A model generated the notes under the pieces. That model saw only the letters and a list, made by a program, of their open reading frames with translations, searched no databases and was not told the origin of the DNA. From an uncultured Mediterranea sp. (GTDB taxonomy: Bacteria; Bacteroidota; Bacteroidia; Bacteroidales; Bacteroidaceae): DNA of 64,000 nucleotides. Below are positions 53,849-62,669 of the stretch, piece after piece. Location of the stretch: positions 22,087 through 86,086 of the forward strand of contig CAMCUZ010000004.1 in the NCBI GenBank assembly GCA_945879145.1. The letters are read 5' to 3'. Within the stretch, counting starts at the first letter, position 1. Every line of letters begins with the position of its first letter. A program made the translations under genes and the position numbers.

Positions 53849-55200
53849 TGCTGCAGGCGGTCGGAGAGTTGCTTTTTGGGGGTCAGACCCATCTTCTTGA
53901 GGCGGTCGGCCTGACGCACCAGGCTGCCATTGCCCTCGGAAAGCTGCTTGAGGGCCCGGTCGTAGTCACCCTGCAACGCCTTGAGGCGGTCGCCCAGGGC
54001 CAGGTAGGTGTCGGTAAAGCTCACCACCTTCTCGTAGAGCAGCGTGCCGCGGCGGATAATCTCCTGTACGTTCTTCACCTGGTACTCGCGTTTCCAGAGG
54101 TCGAGCGAGAGGCGGAGGGCGCTGATCAGATGCGTAGGACTCATGATGACTACCTTGCGCTGGTAGGCATACTCCCACAACTGCGGGTCGCCCTGGATGG
54201 CCAGCAGGTAGGCCCCCTCGGTGGGGATGAACATCACGACAAAGTCGGGCGCCTTGTCGTCGTAGCGCGAATAGTCCTTGTGGCTCAGCTCTTCGACATG
54301 GGCACGCACGGAGCGCAGATGGGCCTTGAGGCAGGCGTTCTGCTCCTCCCGGTCGGTGGCGGCTGTGTAGGCGGCATAGGCTGTGAGCGACACTTTGGAG
54401 TCAATAATCAGCTCCCGCTGGTCGGGAAAGCGGACGATGACGTCGGGCTGCATCCGCTGGCCACTCTCCTCGTTGAGCAGGGCCTCTCCCCGCTCGTTCT
54501 TGAGGAACTCCTGTCGCACGAAGTGCTCCCCCTCCATCAGTCCGCTGGCCTCGAGCAGTCGCTCCAGGATCATCTCCCCCCAGTCGCCCTGCACCTTGCT
54601 GTCGCCCTTGAGGGCGCGGGTCAGGTTGCTGGCTTCCTGTGAGAGGCGGTTGTTGAGTTCCACCAGCTCTTTGATGCGCTCGCCCAGCGCAAAGCGCTCT
54701 TTGGCCTCGGCGCTGTAGGCCTGCTCCACCTGCTGCCTGAACTCTCTGATCGAGCCACTCAGGGGCTGCAACAGCTGCTGCAGATGGTCGGCGTTGAGCT
54801 GCCGGAACTCCTCCGAGCGGCTCTTGAAGATACGGTTGGAGAGGTTCTCAAACTCCATCGTCAGACGCTGGTGTATCTGCTCAGCATCCTGCTGTTGCTG
54901 TCTGAAGCGTCGCTCCTGCTGCAAGAGCTGCTCCTGACTGCGTTGCTCGGCCTGCTGCAACTGATCCTGTGCCCGCTGCTCAGCCTGCTGCAACTGCTGG
55001 GTGTAGCGCTGCTCATCCTGCTGACGTTGCTGCTGCAGCAGCTGGTTCTCCTTGAGGGAGGCCGCCAGCTGCGCCTGCATAGCCAGTTCGCGCTCGCGTG
55101 TGTCCGCTTGCTGGGCACCCACGCGTCGCATGGCCCAGAGCCAGCCCACGGCCCATCCTGCCGCAGCGCCAGCTGCAAAGAGTATCACCTGGAGCATCAT
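53839..55200 (-). CDS. rmuC: DNA recombination protein RmuC-like
   Basis: 453 aa. N-terminal membrane anchor ([20 protein letters not shown]), then a Gln/Glu-rich coiled coil (about 30-160, [20 protein letters not shown]), then the RmuC nuclease-like domain: [82 protein letters not shown]. In E. coli RmuC limits recombination between inverted repeats, of interest in a region this rich in inverted repeats. It lies 28 bp after map on the same strand. Confidence 0.93.
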   Translation of the reverse strand: MMLQVILFAAGAAAGWAVGWLWAMRRVGAQQADTRERELAMQAQLAASLKENQLLQQQRQQDEQRYTQQLQQAEQRAQDQLQQAEQRSQEQLLQQERRFRQQQQDAEQIHQRLTMEFENLSNRIFKSRSEEFRQLNADHLQQLLQPLSGSIREFRQQVEQAYSAEAKERFALGERIKELVELNNRLSQEASNLTRALKGDSKVQGDWGEMILERLLEASGLMEGEHFVRQEFLKNERGEALLNEESGQRMQPDVIVRFPDQRELIIDSKVSLTAYAAYTAATDREEQNACLKAHLRSVRAHVEELSHKDYSRYDDKAPDFVVMFIPTEGAYLLAIQGDPQLWEYAYQRKVVIMSPTHLISALRLSLDLWKREYQVKNVQEIIRRGTLLYEKVVSFTDTYLALGDRLKALQGDYDRALKQLSEGNGSLVRQADRLKKMGLTPKKQLSDRLQHSE

Positions 55201-55228
55201 TCGTCTTGCTCAGTGGATGCGCTGAGGC

Positions 55229-56092
55229 TCATTGTGTAAGGATTTCGTTGCCTGTCTCGGTAATCAGCACCTGGCTCTCCCATTGTGCCGATGGCAGCCC
55301 GTCGTCAGTCAGCACCGTCCAGCCATCCGCCTCGTCGATGTAGATCTCTTTTGAGCCCATGTTGATCATAGGCTCGATGGTGAAGGTCATGCCCGGCACG
55401 AGCAGCATCCCCGTACCCTGGCGCCCCACGTGATCCACGGTAGGCTCTTCGTGAAACTTGATGCCACAGCCGTGGCCGCAGAACTCGCGCACCACGCTGT
55501 AGCCGTTGCGCTCGGCGTGTTGCTGTATGACGGCGCCAATGTCGCCCAGTCGGGCCCAGGGTTTGGCCGCCTCAATGCCCAGGTCGCGGCATTCGCGGGC
55601 CACCTCCACCAGGCGTCGCACCTCGGGCTTCACCTCGCCAATCAGGAACATGCGCGAGGCGTCGCTATAGTAGCCCTTGTAGATGGTCGATACATCCACG
55701 TTGACGATGTCGCCACTCTGGAGCACCTCGTTGGGGCTGGGTATGCCGTGACAGACCACGTCGTTGATACTGGTGCAGACGCTCTTGGGGTAGCCCTCGT
55801 AGAGGAAGTCGGCGGGGATGGCGCCGTGGTCGGTGGTGAAGGCATAGACCATATGGTCAATCTCCGAGGTGGGCATTCCTTCGCGGATATGTTCAGCCAG
55901 GAAGTCGAGCAGTGCGGTATTGATGGCTGCGCTTTCGCGTATGCCCCTGAGTTGCTCCTCGTTGCGTATGATGTTCTTCATCGGGAGTTTCACTCCCTGT
56001 CGCTTATATTGCTGGAGCATGGCTTCAGCTTCATCAGAAAAGTTTTTCGGCAGGAATCTCGAGCCGTGCATAAATTTCTTCATCACTATCAT
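55229..56092 (-). CDS. map: Methionine aminopeptidase, type I
   Basis: 287 aa. Removes the initiator Met. All five metal ligands can be placed: DIVNVDVSTIYKGYYSDASR (Asp, Asp), GHGCGIKFHEEP (His), MTFTIEPM (Glu) and the C-terminal Glu region SAQWESQVLIT. The N-terminal extension of about 40 residues (MKKFMHGSRFLPKNFSDEAE) is longer than in E. coli. ATG 56083 is an alternative start. Preceded by the AAAGC-N2-GCTTT promoter. Confidence 0.96.
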   Translation of the reverse strand: MIVMKKFMHGSRFLPKNFSDEAEAMLQQYKRQGVKLPMKNIIRNEEQLRGIRESAAINTALLDFLAEHIREGMPTSEIDHMVYAFTTDHGAIPADFLYEGYPKSVCTSINDVVCHGIPSPNEVLQSGDIVNVDVSTIYKGYYSDASRMFLIGEVKPEVRRLVEVARECRDLGIEAAKPWARLGDIGAVIQQHAERNGYSVVREFCGHGCGIKFHEEPTVDHVGRQGTGMLLVPGMTFTIEPMINMGSKEIYIDEADGWTVLTDDGLPSAQWESQVLITETGNEILTQ

Positions 56093-56103
56093 TATTTACT
56101 GGG

Positions 56104-56155
56104 GTGCAAAGATAGTGCAAGCCGAGCGGAATACAAAATGAAAAGCGTGCTTTTT
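56104..56155 (-). promoter_or_regulatory. Promoter of map, third copy of the dyad promoter
   Basis: Minus strand: dyad AAAGCACGCTTTT, TTTG (56134-56137), 19 bp with GTATTCCGCTCGGCTTGCAC, then TATCTTTG (56107-56114). Same sequence and spacing as the tandem promoters at 7272-7398. Confidence 0.85.
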
Positions 56156-56165
56156 TACAGGCTTA

Positions 56166-58424
56166 TTACGCCGTCTTGCGCTGCAGGTACTTGGGGGTCT
56201 TAAGGTAGGTGCCTGTGGCGGTGTCGGCCTCGATGTAGCCTCGGAAAGCCCAGGAGCGCAGCATCTGGCGGCAGCCGGCTTCGTCCATGCCCTGGGCACG
56301 GCGCAGCTCCTGGGCCTGGCGCAGCGTGAAGCAGTCGGGCAGCAGGTCGAGCAGGTTGGGACGGGTGCGGTGCACCTTGAGCTGTTCGGCAGCCTTCTCC
56401 TCACTCACCAGTTGACCGAAGAAGCGATTCTTGCACCAGAGGTCGTACTGCAGGCTCCAGGTGGCAAAGTCGGCAATCTCCTTGGTCCAGGTCATGTCGT
56501 TGGCAATGTAGAGCACCATGGCTTTGAGGTAGGCAATGGTCACGGCGCGGTGTGACAGGTCCTGGTAGATGTCATCGTCGCTCAGGCTACCCACCTCGGC
56601 ACAGGCCTCGCTCATGCGCCGGGCCATGTCGAGCGCCTGCTTGCACTCCACGTGTCCCTGGGCCAGGTTGAGGTTGGTGATGTAGGGCTTCAGCACCTGG
56701 GCAAACTGCTCGTCGTAGCGGCCATAGACGAAGGGCTTGCTCTTGTCGGGGATGATGGTGCAGAAGTTGATGCGCGACAGGGTGCCGTCGAGCAGCCTCC
56801 CCTTGAAGAACTGCACCCCCTTCTGGATGGTGCTTGAGGCGTTCCAGTTCCAGCGAATCTCAACGCGTGCGGTCACCGACTGCGTGCCCACGCGCTCCTG
56901 TCCGTACTTGCCGTTGTCAAAGCAGAGGCAGATTATCTTGCCCACGTCGCGTGTGCCGTTGGTCTGCAGCTGCTTGAGCAGGTCGAGCTCTTCGAGGTTG
57001 GTGTAGAGGTATCTCCCTCCGGCATCCTTCATGCGCTGCACGAAAGCGGCGTTGGTCATGTCGCTCACGAGCACCTGCACGCAGAGGTCGTCGGGGCGCC
57101 TGGGCTTCTCCTTGTTGGCCGCCTTATTGGCCGAGGCCTCTTTCCACTCCTGTTCGCGCTGGCGGTTGAATTCGTCGCGCTCCACGATGTCGGCCACGAT
57201 GTACTCGATGGGCTTGTTGATGGCCGACTTGCCCGACGACTGGGGTGCCATGACCACACACATGAAGGTGGCCTCCTTCTCCGTGCCGTCGATGAGCCGG
57301 AACTTGACGCCCTTCAGGTGGGTGGCCAGTGCGGGAAAGACGGCGTTGGCCACAAAGGGTCGGCACACTTCGGGCACGTTCTTCACTACGTGGGCGATGA
57401 GCCTGGGGAGCTTGCGGGACATGGGTGGCGGCATCAGGTCGGTGGGGTCGTCGCTCTGGGTCGAGGCGGTGAGCTCCATCTGCTGGCGGGCGTTGGCTAT
57501 GGCACGCTTCACCACCTCGGGCATGGCCTTGTATTGTGCGCGCTGGCAAGCCGACTGAATGGTGCGCTGCCACTTGTCGTGCGCCTCGCCGTAGGTGGGC
57601 AGGATGGAGGCAATCCAGGCGGGGTCGTCGTTGCAGACGTAGCGCAGGTAGGCCGCCATGGAGAAGATGAAGTTGTTGCGCGAGCCGTGGGCCGGTACCC
57701 CGCCAAGCAACTCCTGCAGGCTGGCTACCAGTTGCTGGTAGGGGATGCCGTTGTAACAGGCCTCGAAGGGCTCCTCGGGTTGCTGGGGTTGCCTGGGTTG
57801 CGGCTGCTGGGGTTGCTGCGCGGCTTGCTCCTCGGGTTGCCTGGGTTGCGGCTGCTGGGGGATGGGCTGCTGCTCCTCCTCGCCGCCTGGTTGAGGGAGG
57901 GCAAAGAGGCGGTCGTAGTCGATGTAGAGGAAGTACTCCTGGGGCACGCAGAAGCTGAGTCGGGCCAGGTCTTTGGTGCAGGTATCAACCTGACCCAGCT
58001 GGAGCAGCTGCACGTAGTGGCTCTGACCCTGGGCGAGGTCCATCTCCTGAGGCAGGGGAAAGACGAGGCGCAGGCCCTGAGTGGAGGGGGTGACGTGGGC
58101 CACGAGCAGGCCGAGCGACAGGCTCTGCTCCCTGACCTGCTGCCACAGGCTACGGGGGTCGGCCACATGATCCACGTCGATCATCACCAGGTGCGAGGGG
58201 TGGGCGCAGTAGTTCTTGCGCTTGCCCTGGTCGAACCAGGCGTGCCAGCAGAAGGCGGGCAGCTGACGCTTGAGGCGCGAACGCTCATCGTCGGTGGTGG
58301 CCTGCTGTATCTGCTTGCAGAGGTGGCTTACGCGGGGGTCCTGCACGATGCGGTCGAAAAGCTCGCGGTCCACCACCTGCGCCTTGCCGGCCACACTGGG
58401 TACAAAGCTGAATTTAAAGTACAT
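56166..58424 (-). CDS. Primase-like (BT4734/VirE N-terminal) plus P-loop ATPase fusion (752 aa)
   Basis: Residues 1-175 match the BT4734-like/VirE N-terminal domain, which I place with archaeo-eukaryotic-type primases: the acidic pair D83-x-D85 (MIDVDH), STQGLRLVFPLP (114-125) and KDLARLSFCVP (151-161). Residues 181-218 are a Pro/Gln-rich linker of tandem PQQPQPRQPEE blocks. A helical domain follows (220-320). From about 340 the protein is homologous to the module A ATPase; Walker A-like APQSSGKS at 393-400 has a proper Lys-Ser but Ala for the first Gly. It should prime and perhaps unwind DNA in an element-specific replication event (inference). Its start overlaps the preceding gene by 11 bp. 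Last gene of the module B operon. Confidence 0.8.
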   Translation of the reverse strand: MYFKFSFVPSVAGKAQVVDRELFDRIVQDPRVSHLCKQIQQATTDDERSRLKRQLPAFCWHAWFDQGKRKNYCAHPSHLVMIDVDHVADPRSLWQQVREQSLSLGLLVAHVTPSTQGLRLVFPLPQEMDLAQGQSHYVQLLQLGQVDTCTKDLARLSFCVPQEYFLYIDYDRLFALPQPGGEEEQQPIPQQPQPRQPEEQAAQQPQQPQPRQPQQPEEPFEACYNGIPYQQLVASLQELLGGVPAHGSRNNFIFSMAAYLRYVCNDDPAWIASILPTYGEAHDKWQRTIQSACQRAQYKAMPEVVKRAIANARQQMELTASTQSDDPTDLMPPPMSRKLPRLIAHVVKNVPEVCRPFVANAVFPALATHLKGVKFRLIDGTEKEATFMCVVMAPQSSGKSAINKPIEYIVADIVERDEFNRQREQEWKEASANKAANKEKPRRPDDLCVQVLVSDMTNAAFVQRMKDAGGRYLYTNLEELDLLKQLQTNGTRDVGKIICLCFDNGKYGQERVGTQSVTARVEIRWNWNASSTIQKGVQFFKGRLLDGTLSRINFCTIIPDKSKPFVYGRYDEQFAQVLKPYITNLNLAQGHVECKQALDMARRMSEACAEVGSLSDDDIYQDLSHRAVTIAYLKAMVLYIANDMTWTKEIADFATWSLQYDLWCKNRFFGQLVSEEKAAEQLKVHRTRPNLLDLLPDCFTLRQAQELRRAQGMDEAGCRQMLRSWAFRGYIEADTATGTYLKTPKYLQRKTA

Positions 58425-58779
58425 CGAGCACCTCCTTTCTGTCGAGGGTGATTTGCCCCATTGCCTGGGCCACGACGCGCTCCAGGCGTTGCTGACTCTG
58501 GGCTCGACGCTCCACGATGGGGAGCTTGACCTGCAGGATGTAGTGGCGCGACGTGCGCTTCACGTGGTAGTCCTCGCCCTGCCCCACGGGTAGCACCTGG
58601 GGCGGCAGGTAGATGCGCTGATTGCCGGTGAAAGCTGCACATGCATTTTCACGGATATTCAATGTACCCCGCAGCTTCATGGCTGCACTGATTACGGTCT
58701 CATTGCTGGGCAGTCCGCTGTCGAAGCAGAAGCCCTTTTCGCTGATGGTAGCGATTCCTTCGATTCTGATTTCGTCCAT
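58414..58779 (-). CDS. Hypothetical protein of module B (121 aa)
   Basis: No signal, no membrane segment. Beta-rich first half (IRIEGIATISEKGFCFDS, MKLRGTLNIRE, NQRIYLPPQVLP), then RTSRHYILQVKLPIVERR and a C-terminal helix. Unknown family. The overlap with the primase-ATPase gene indicates coupled translation, so it probably works with it; a single-stranded-DNA-binding accessory would fit size and context but nothing in the sequence shows this. Confidence 0.75.
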   Translation of the reverse strand: MDEIRIEGIATISEKGFCFDSGLPSNETVISAAMKLRGTLNIRENACAAFTGNQRIYLPPQVLPVGQGEDYHVKRTSRHYILQVKLPIVERRAQSQQRLERVVAQAMGQITLDRKEVLDVL

Positions 58780-58806
58780 GTCTATAAATTTAAAACGGGT
58801 ATCAAT

Positions 58807-59544
58807 TTAATTGTTTTCCTCTTGCGTAAGCTCCAGCTTGGTGAGGGCACGGTTGTAGATCTGGAGGATGCGGCGCGGGCCCAGGTGCAACTTCTGACCC
58901 ACCTGCTTAGTCGTCAAGGGCAACTGATTGCCCCCCTTCAGGGAAAGGCCGAGAATCAGGCAGACCACCTGCTGCTCTTGCTTGCTCAGCGTGGAGAGCA
59001 TCACCTCCAGCTGTAGCGAGGACCGCGCGCTCTGCATCTCCTCCCCTGCCTCAAACGCATCGTCATAGACGTTGGCCGAGGGGTCGTCGTAGAAGGCGGA
59101 TGTGGCATCGTCGTCGTCGCAGAAGGCGCAGGCGGCATCGTCGTCGTCACAGAAGGCGCAGGCGGCATAGCTGATTGACCCATCGTTCAGACGCTCTACG
59201 TCGTCAGAGCTCCTGTACTGCTCCTGGTCGATGGCCTTCAACAGATACTTCTTAACCCAGGCGGCGGCATAGGTGGTAAACCGCACCTGGAGCGAGTCGT
59301 CAAACCGCTGAGCCGCCTCGCAGAGCCCCATGCAGGCCTCTTGCTCCAGGTCGGCCAAGGAGATACCCTTGAGCATACCTACCTCGCGGTACTTCACGGC
59401 CATGGCACGGGCAAAACCTACGTTGTGCTCCACCAACCGGCACTGGGCCTCGCTGAGCGGTTGATTCATCGCATGCTGTTCTCTCTTAGCGGTCGAGGCC
59501 TTGGCTGCCCGGCCCGCAGCGTGTGTTTTCTTCTTGTTTCTCAT
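58807..59544 (-). CDS. Sigma-70 family RNA polymerase sigma factor, element-encoded (245 aa)
   Basis: Region 2 is clear at residues about 34-106: VEHNVGFARAMAVKYREVG, LADLEQEACMGLCEAAQRFD, RFTTYAAAWVKKYLLKAID. Region 4 covers about 178-238 (LSKQEQQVVCLILGLSLKGG, LTTKQVGQKLHLGPRRILQIYNRALTKL). Between them, in place of region 3, lies an acidic linker with 10-residue tandem repeats AACAFCDDDD at 127-146 and a degraded third copy. The ATG at 59544 gives a basic start MRNKKKTHAAGR; the frame is open further up but overlaps the neighbouring gene. A sigma factor in a replication-type module suggests dedicated transcription of the module. Confidence 0.85.
   Translation of the reverse strand: MRNKKKTHAAGRAAKASTAKREQHAMNQPLSEAQCRLVEHNVGFARAMAVKYREVGMLKGISLADLEQEACMGLCEAAQRFDDSLQVRFTTYAAAWVKKYLLKAIDQEQYRSSDDVERLNDGSISYAACAFCDDDDAACAFCDDDDATSAFYDDPSANVYDDAFEAGEEMQSARSSLQLEVMLSTLSKQEQQVVCLILGLSLKGGNQLPLTTKQVGQKLHLGPRRILQIYNRALTKLELTQEENN
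59090..59170 (-). repeat. 30-bp coding repeats in the sigma-factor linker
   Basis: Two nearly identical 30-bp units and a partial third encode AACAFCDDDD. GTC-triplet runs within each unit encode the Asp stretch. Copy number changes would lengthen the linker by 10 residues at a time. Confidence 0.9.
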
Positions 59545-59602
59545 AATCTGTATTTTTGAATTTTGTTCGTAGAGTGATACGGCTATTTGCGGAAAAGCGT
59601 AT

Positions 59603-60043
59603 TTACCGCCTATTGACCGCATCTGCTGCAGCAAACAGGGAATCAACCAGTTGCCAGCACTCAGGAAGTGCCAGATTTACGCGTTGATGGCGCAGCTGCT
59701 TGAGGTTGTTCACGCCAAAGAATCGGTTCAGCTCGGCGGCGGGAAACGGCTCCTTGCCCAGTACCCACACGTAGGTGCCCTTACGCCGGATGAACCTGCC
59801 GTGGTCGCCACTGAACATGCGGCCGCAGAAATAAGCCAGCAACGTGTAGTTGCCAGCCAGCCAGCAGAGCCGCCCGCTCTGGTCAATCTCCATCAGATGT
59901 TGGCCCATGGCCCTGCACATCACGTCCATCTGCACCCTGCGGCGCAGCTTGAATGGCAGCTGATTAACGAGGGCTGCCAGCGCCTCGTGGGCTACGCCCA
60001 ATTGGTGGTCGGTCAACGTCCACTTTTTCACTTCCTGCTTCAT
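59603..60043 (-). CDS. Hypothetical protein of module B (146 aa)
   Basis: Soluble, basic. Segments: LTDHQLGVAHEALAALVNQLPFKLRRRVQMDVM, then LAGNYTLLAYFCGRMFSGDHGRFIRRKGTYVWVLG, KEPFPAAELNRFFGVNNLKQLRHQRV. The C-terminal part looks like a helix-turn-helix-type region (inference). No family recognised. First gene of the downstream half of the operon, read from the region with the tandem dyads. Confidence 0.75.
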   Translation of the reverse strand: MKQEVKKWTLTDHQLGVAHEALAALVNQLPFKLRRRVQMDVMCRAMGQHLMEIDQSGRLCWLAGNYTLLAYFCGRMFSGDHGRFIRRKGTYVWVLGKEPFPAAELNRFFGVNNLKQLRHQRVNLALPECWQLVDSLFAAADAVNRR

Positions 60044-60333
60044 TCGCTGTACGCATTAAAATGGTGAACAGGAAGCATCCGGATGCTTCGTCCTCTCGAC
60101 GAGTACTGCCCGGCCGGACCTTATCTCGAGCTTGGTGCCGTCCCGGACCTGCATAAAAAAAGAAATACCCGAAACCAGCCAAAGTTTCGTTCGGCTGATT
60201 CCGGGTGCGAAGTTAGGTGTTCCAGAAGAAACGCATGTTTTACTCAAACATGGGGGAGATGTTTTACTAAAACACGATTTAATGTATTTTAAGAATTTAA
60301 AATTTAAAACGGTGGATGATTAATCACTAATCA
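60044..60333 (-). promoter_or_regulatory. Regulatory gap with tandem dyads
   Basis: No gene is evident in these 290 bp. CATGTTT-TACTC-AAACATG (60234-60252) is a perfect 7-bp dyad, and GTTTT-ACT-AAAAC (60261-60273) is a second, in the same ATGTTTTACT context. They look like paired operators for the genes at 59603 and downstream. AATTTAA and TAATCAC heptamers fill 60291-60338. Confidence 0.6.
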
Positions 60334-61194
60334 CTATTTGAAGAGTTTGATCAGTTCTTGCAGCTCCTCCTTTGCCTTGGCTGCATTGTCGGGATTGTTC
60401 GAGGGGTTGAGCAGCTGATCGATGTGGTTGCAGTCAATGCCAAAGGCCGAGCGGAGTATCTGGCGGAGGGCTGTATTGCGGTTGGTCAGCCTCTTGCCCT
60501 CCTCGTCCACCAGCCATCCTGCCTTGTAGATGGCGTTGAGTACCCGCATCACCGCCGACTTCTTGCGCGGGGCGATGCGCACGTGCGACGTCAACGCCTC
60601 CTGACCAGCAGCAGAGACGGCCTCCTGGCCAGCGGCTACCGACGGCATAGCATCCAGCAGGTCGGCAATCTCATCGGAATAGTAGCGCCCGCCCTGCAGG
60701 TAGGGGCTGATGAGCTGGGCCTGTTCATCCTCGTCCAGGCGCTTGAAGCCCTTGTGGAACTCGCTGTCGAGGAGGTCGGAAAGGCTGTCGCCCGACTCCT
60801 TCACCAGGGCCCGCTTGAGGGCAGCAGCGGCGCTCAGGTAGCGGCGGTCGGCACTGCGCACGAGCAGTTCGTAGGCCGCCTGCATGATGGTGGCAATGGC
60901 CAGCTGCAGCTCTCCCTGGGGCGCAGCGACCTGCTTTTCGTGACGCAGGTAGTCGTAGAGTTCATCCCAGAGCTCCACTCCGCACCAGGCTACCTGCTCG
61001 CGTGGGGGTAGCCCGTGGAGCGTGTCGATGATGTAGAAGGCCTGGTAGAAGAGCTCGGCGGGATGGAGTACAAGGGTCTCTGCGCCGCTCATGATGCGCC
61101 GTGTGGTGCCGGCCAGCAGGCTGTAGAGCGGCTCGTGGCCGAAGCTATTTTCTACGGCTTCTCTTTCGTCTGATCTGAATAACGTCGTGCTCAT
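60334..61194 (-). CDS. Hypothetical protein of module B (286 aa)
   Basis: All-helical, no signal. N-terminal half with YQAFYIIDTLHGL and ALKRALVKESGDSLSDLLDSEF; an Ala/Gly/Gln repeat (AAGQEAVSAAGQEAL, near 187-202) acts as linker; a basic C-terminal domain (APRKKSAVMRVLNAIYKAGWLVDEEGKRL, ALRQILRSAFGIDCNHIDQLL) resembles small winged-helix or regulator-type ends in Bacteroides mobile elements, without a clear family. Its start lies 50 bp inside the end of the upstream gene, so the two are translationally coupled. Confidence 0.75.
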   Translation of the reverse strand: MSTTLFRSDEREAVENSFGHEPLYSLLAGTTRRIMSGAETLVLHPAELFYQAFYIIDTLHGLPPREQVAWCGVELWDELYDYLRHEKQVAAPQGELQLAIATIMQAAYELLVRSADRRYLSAAAALKRALVKESGDSLSDLLDSEFHKGFKRLDEDEQAQLISPYLQGGRYYSDEIADLLDAMPSVAAGQEAVSAAGQEALTSHVRIAPRKKSAVMRVLNAIYKAGWLVDEEGKRLTNRNTALRQILRSAFGIDCNHIDQLLNPSNNPDNAAKAKEELQELIKLFK

Positions 61195-62212
61195 AATCTT
61201 TCAGTAGTTTGTGGAGTGTATCGAGCCAATCCAGCAGGCCGTTCGTGCCAAAGGGGTGACTCTCAGTCTGTTCGGTCGATGGCAGCTCATGGCTGAAGAG
61301 GTCGCCCGTAGAAGCAGGCAGTCGGCTCACCCCCTGATCAAACTGGGTGAGCAGCTGGTCGTCAACCCCAAACTGGGCCAGCAGGTCGTGGCCATAGCGA
61401 TAGACACCGAAGTGGCGGAACTTGACGCTCAGGTTGTAGCCCTTCTGCGCGACACAGATGGCGGCAATCTGCGTCATGTCGTCGTACACCTCGTCGAGGT
61501 CCACCTCGCCGTCGCCCTTGGCGTTGACCATCACCACCGTGTCGGCCTTGGCCCGCTTGGCAAAGCTGGTGAGCAGGGAGAGCATCTGGTTGGTGTGGTC
61601 AGCAGCGTCGCATCCCTCCAGGTCGAGGCTGATCTGCTTGACGCCATCCTGGAAGCTGTTGCGCAGCAGGGTCACGGTGGGCCAGAAGTCGCTGCTCCGC
61701 TTCTTGAGCTGACGTATCAGCAGCTGGCAGCGGTAGGGGCGCAGCTCGTAGGTGAGCCCCTCCCTCAGGATGTCGGCCACCCGGTCGGTACGGCTGTCGA
61801 AGGCCGCATTGCGCTCAATGCCGATGATGCCCCTGTCCGGGCGGTTGTCAATCACCACGTGGCAGTAGGGGTGATGCTCGTTGCTGCGCTCTTTCTTATT
61901 GACCGTAGTGTACTTTACCTTGTTGTTGTCAATGGTGAGGAGGACCACGCCTGCTTCGTGGCGGAGCACGTCGCACGTGTACTTCTCCCACTCCGACGTC
62001 TTGTTCCTGCCGCTCCCCCGCTGTATCAGGGTATGGAGGAGGAGCTGCTTGCCTGTGGTAAAGAGGCTCCCCAGACGAGCATCGAGCGACGCGTCGGGTA
62101 CCTCCTGCGGTTCGGCAACCACACCTTCGGCCTCCGCTTCAGCGGAGCTAAATAGGTCGATGGGCTGGTTGACAGGCACGAGTTCGAACGAATAAAAGTT
62201 GAAAAGAGGCAT
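61145..62212 (-). CDS. Hypothetical protein of module B (355 aa)
   Basis: ATG 62212 (MPLFNFYSFELVPVNQP) is preferred; the frame extends upstream to 62293 through AT-rich DNA. Acidic linker near 25-40, then a mixed alpha/beta body: EWEKYTCDVLRHEAGVVLLTIDNNK, HHPYCHVVIDNRPDRGIIGIERN, TDTVVMVNAKGDGEVDLDEVYDDM-type segment, and a Lys/Arg tail RRKRSRRK. Family unknown. The DNRPD and D-x-E-G-C segments are acidic enough for metal binding but no nuclease motif can be assigned. First gene of the module B operon, next to the AT-rich iteron site. Confidence 0.78.
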   Translation of the reverse strand: MPLFNFYSFELVPVNQPIDLFSSAEAEAEGVVAEPQEVPDASLDARLGSLFTTGKQLLLHTLIQRGSGRNKTSEWEKYTCDVLRHEAGVVLLTIDNNKVKYTTVNKKERSNEHHPYCHVVIDNRPDRGIIGIERNAAFDSRTDRVADILREGLTYELRPYRCQLLIRQLKKRSSDFWPTVTLLRNSFQDGVKQISLDLEGCDAADHTNQMLSLLTSFAKRAKADTVVMVNAKGDGEVDLDEVYDDMTQIAAICVAQKGYNLSVKFRHFGVYRYGHDLLAQFGVDDQLLTQFDQGVSRLPASTGDLFSHELPSTEQTESHPFGTNGLLDWLDTLHKLLKDYEHDVIQIRRKRSRRK

Positions 62213-62352
62213 ACTATGTATTACTTTAAGGTTTAAATTTTGATATATATTCGATATTTCTGCAAAATTACAACAACCATTCTGTTTATGCAAGAGAAAT
62301 TACAGAAAAAATTTAACTACTTGATTATCAATGGGTAATTTCCCCACCAAGC

Positions 62353-62549
62353 ATTACAGCGTTACAATCGTTACAAACGTTACAGCTGTTTTGGGCGCAC
62401 CCACATGGGTGGGAAAAAAATCTATTATTATATTTATATATATAAATATATATATAAATATAATAATAGAATAGAAAGTGAATAAACAGGGGGGATGAGA
62501 GGTGTATGCACAGATTTTGGCTGTAACGTTTGTAACGATTGTAACGGCT
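62353..62549. repeat. AT palindrome flanked by 9-bp GTTACA iterons (module B)
   Basis: Left arm: GTTACA at 62361, 62370 and 62379 (9-bp period). Right arm: TGTAAC at 62522, 62531 and 62540, the inverse of the left arm with one inserted base. Midway is an AT-only palindrome with a 22-bp perfect stem and 4-nt loop (62422-62469). It lies between the minus-strand operon and the plus-strand tail cassette. Structure and position parallel the module A site. An origin, a termination site or a multi-operator are all possible. Confidence 0.92.
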
Positions 62550-62669
62550 GGGGGGGGATGAATGATTGCACACTATGCGATTCTCCGAAAACTGAAGAAA
62601 AATTTTCGAAATTTATCCTACTGAAATACAGCTATTTAAAACATAACAAATGTTAAATTTCAAAATTGC

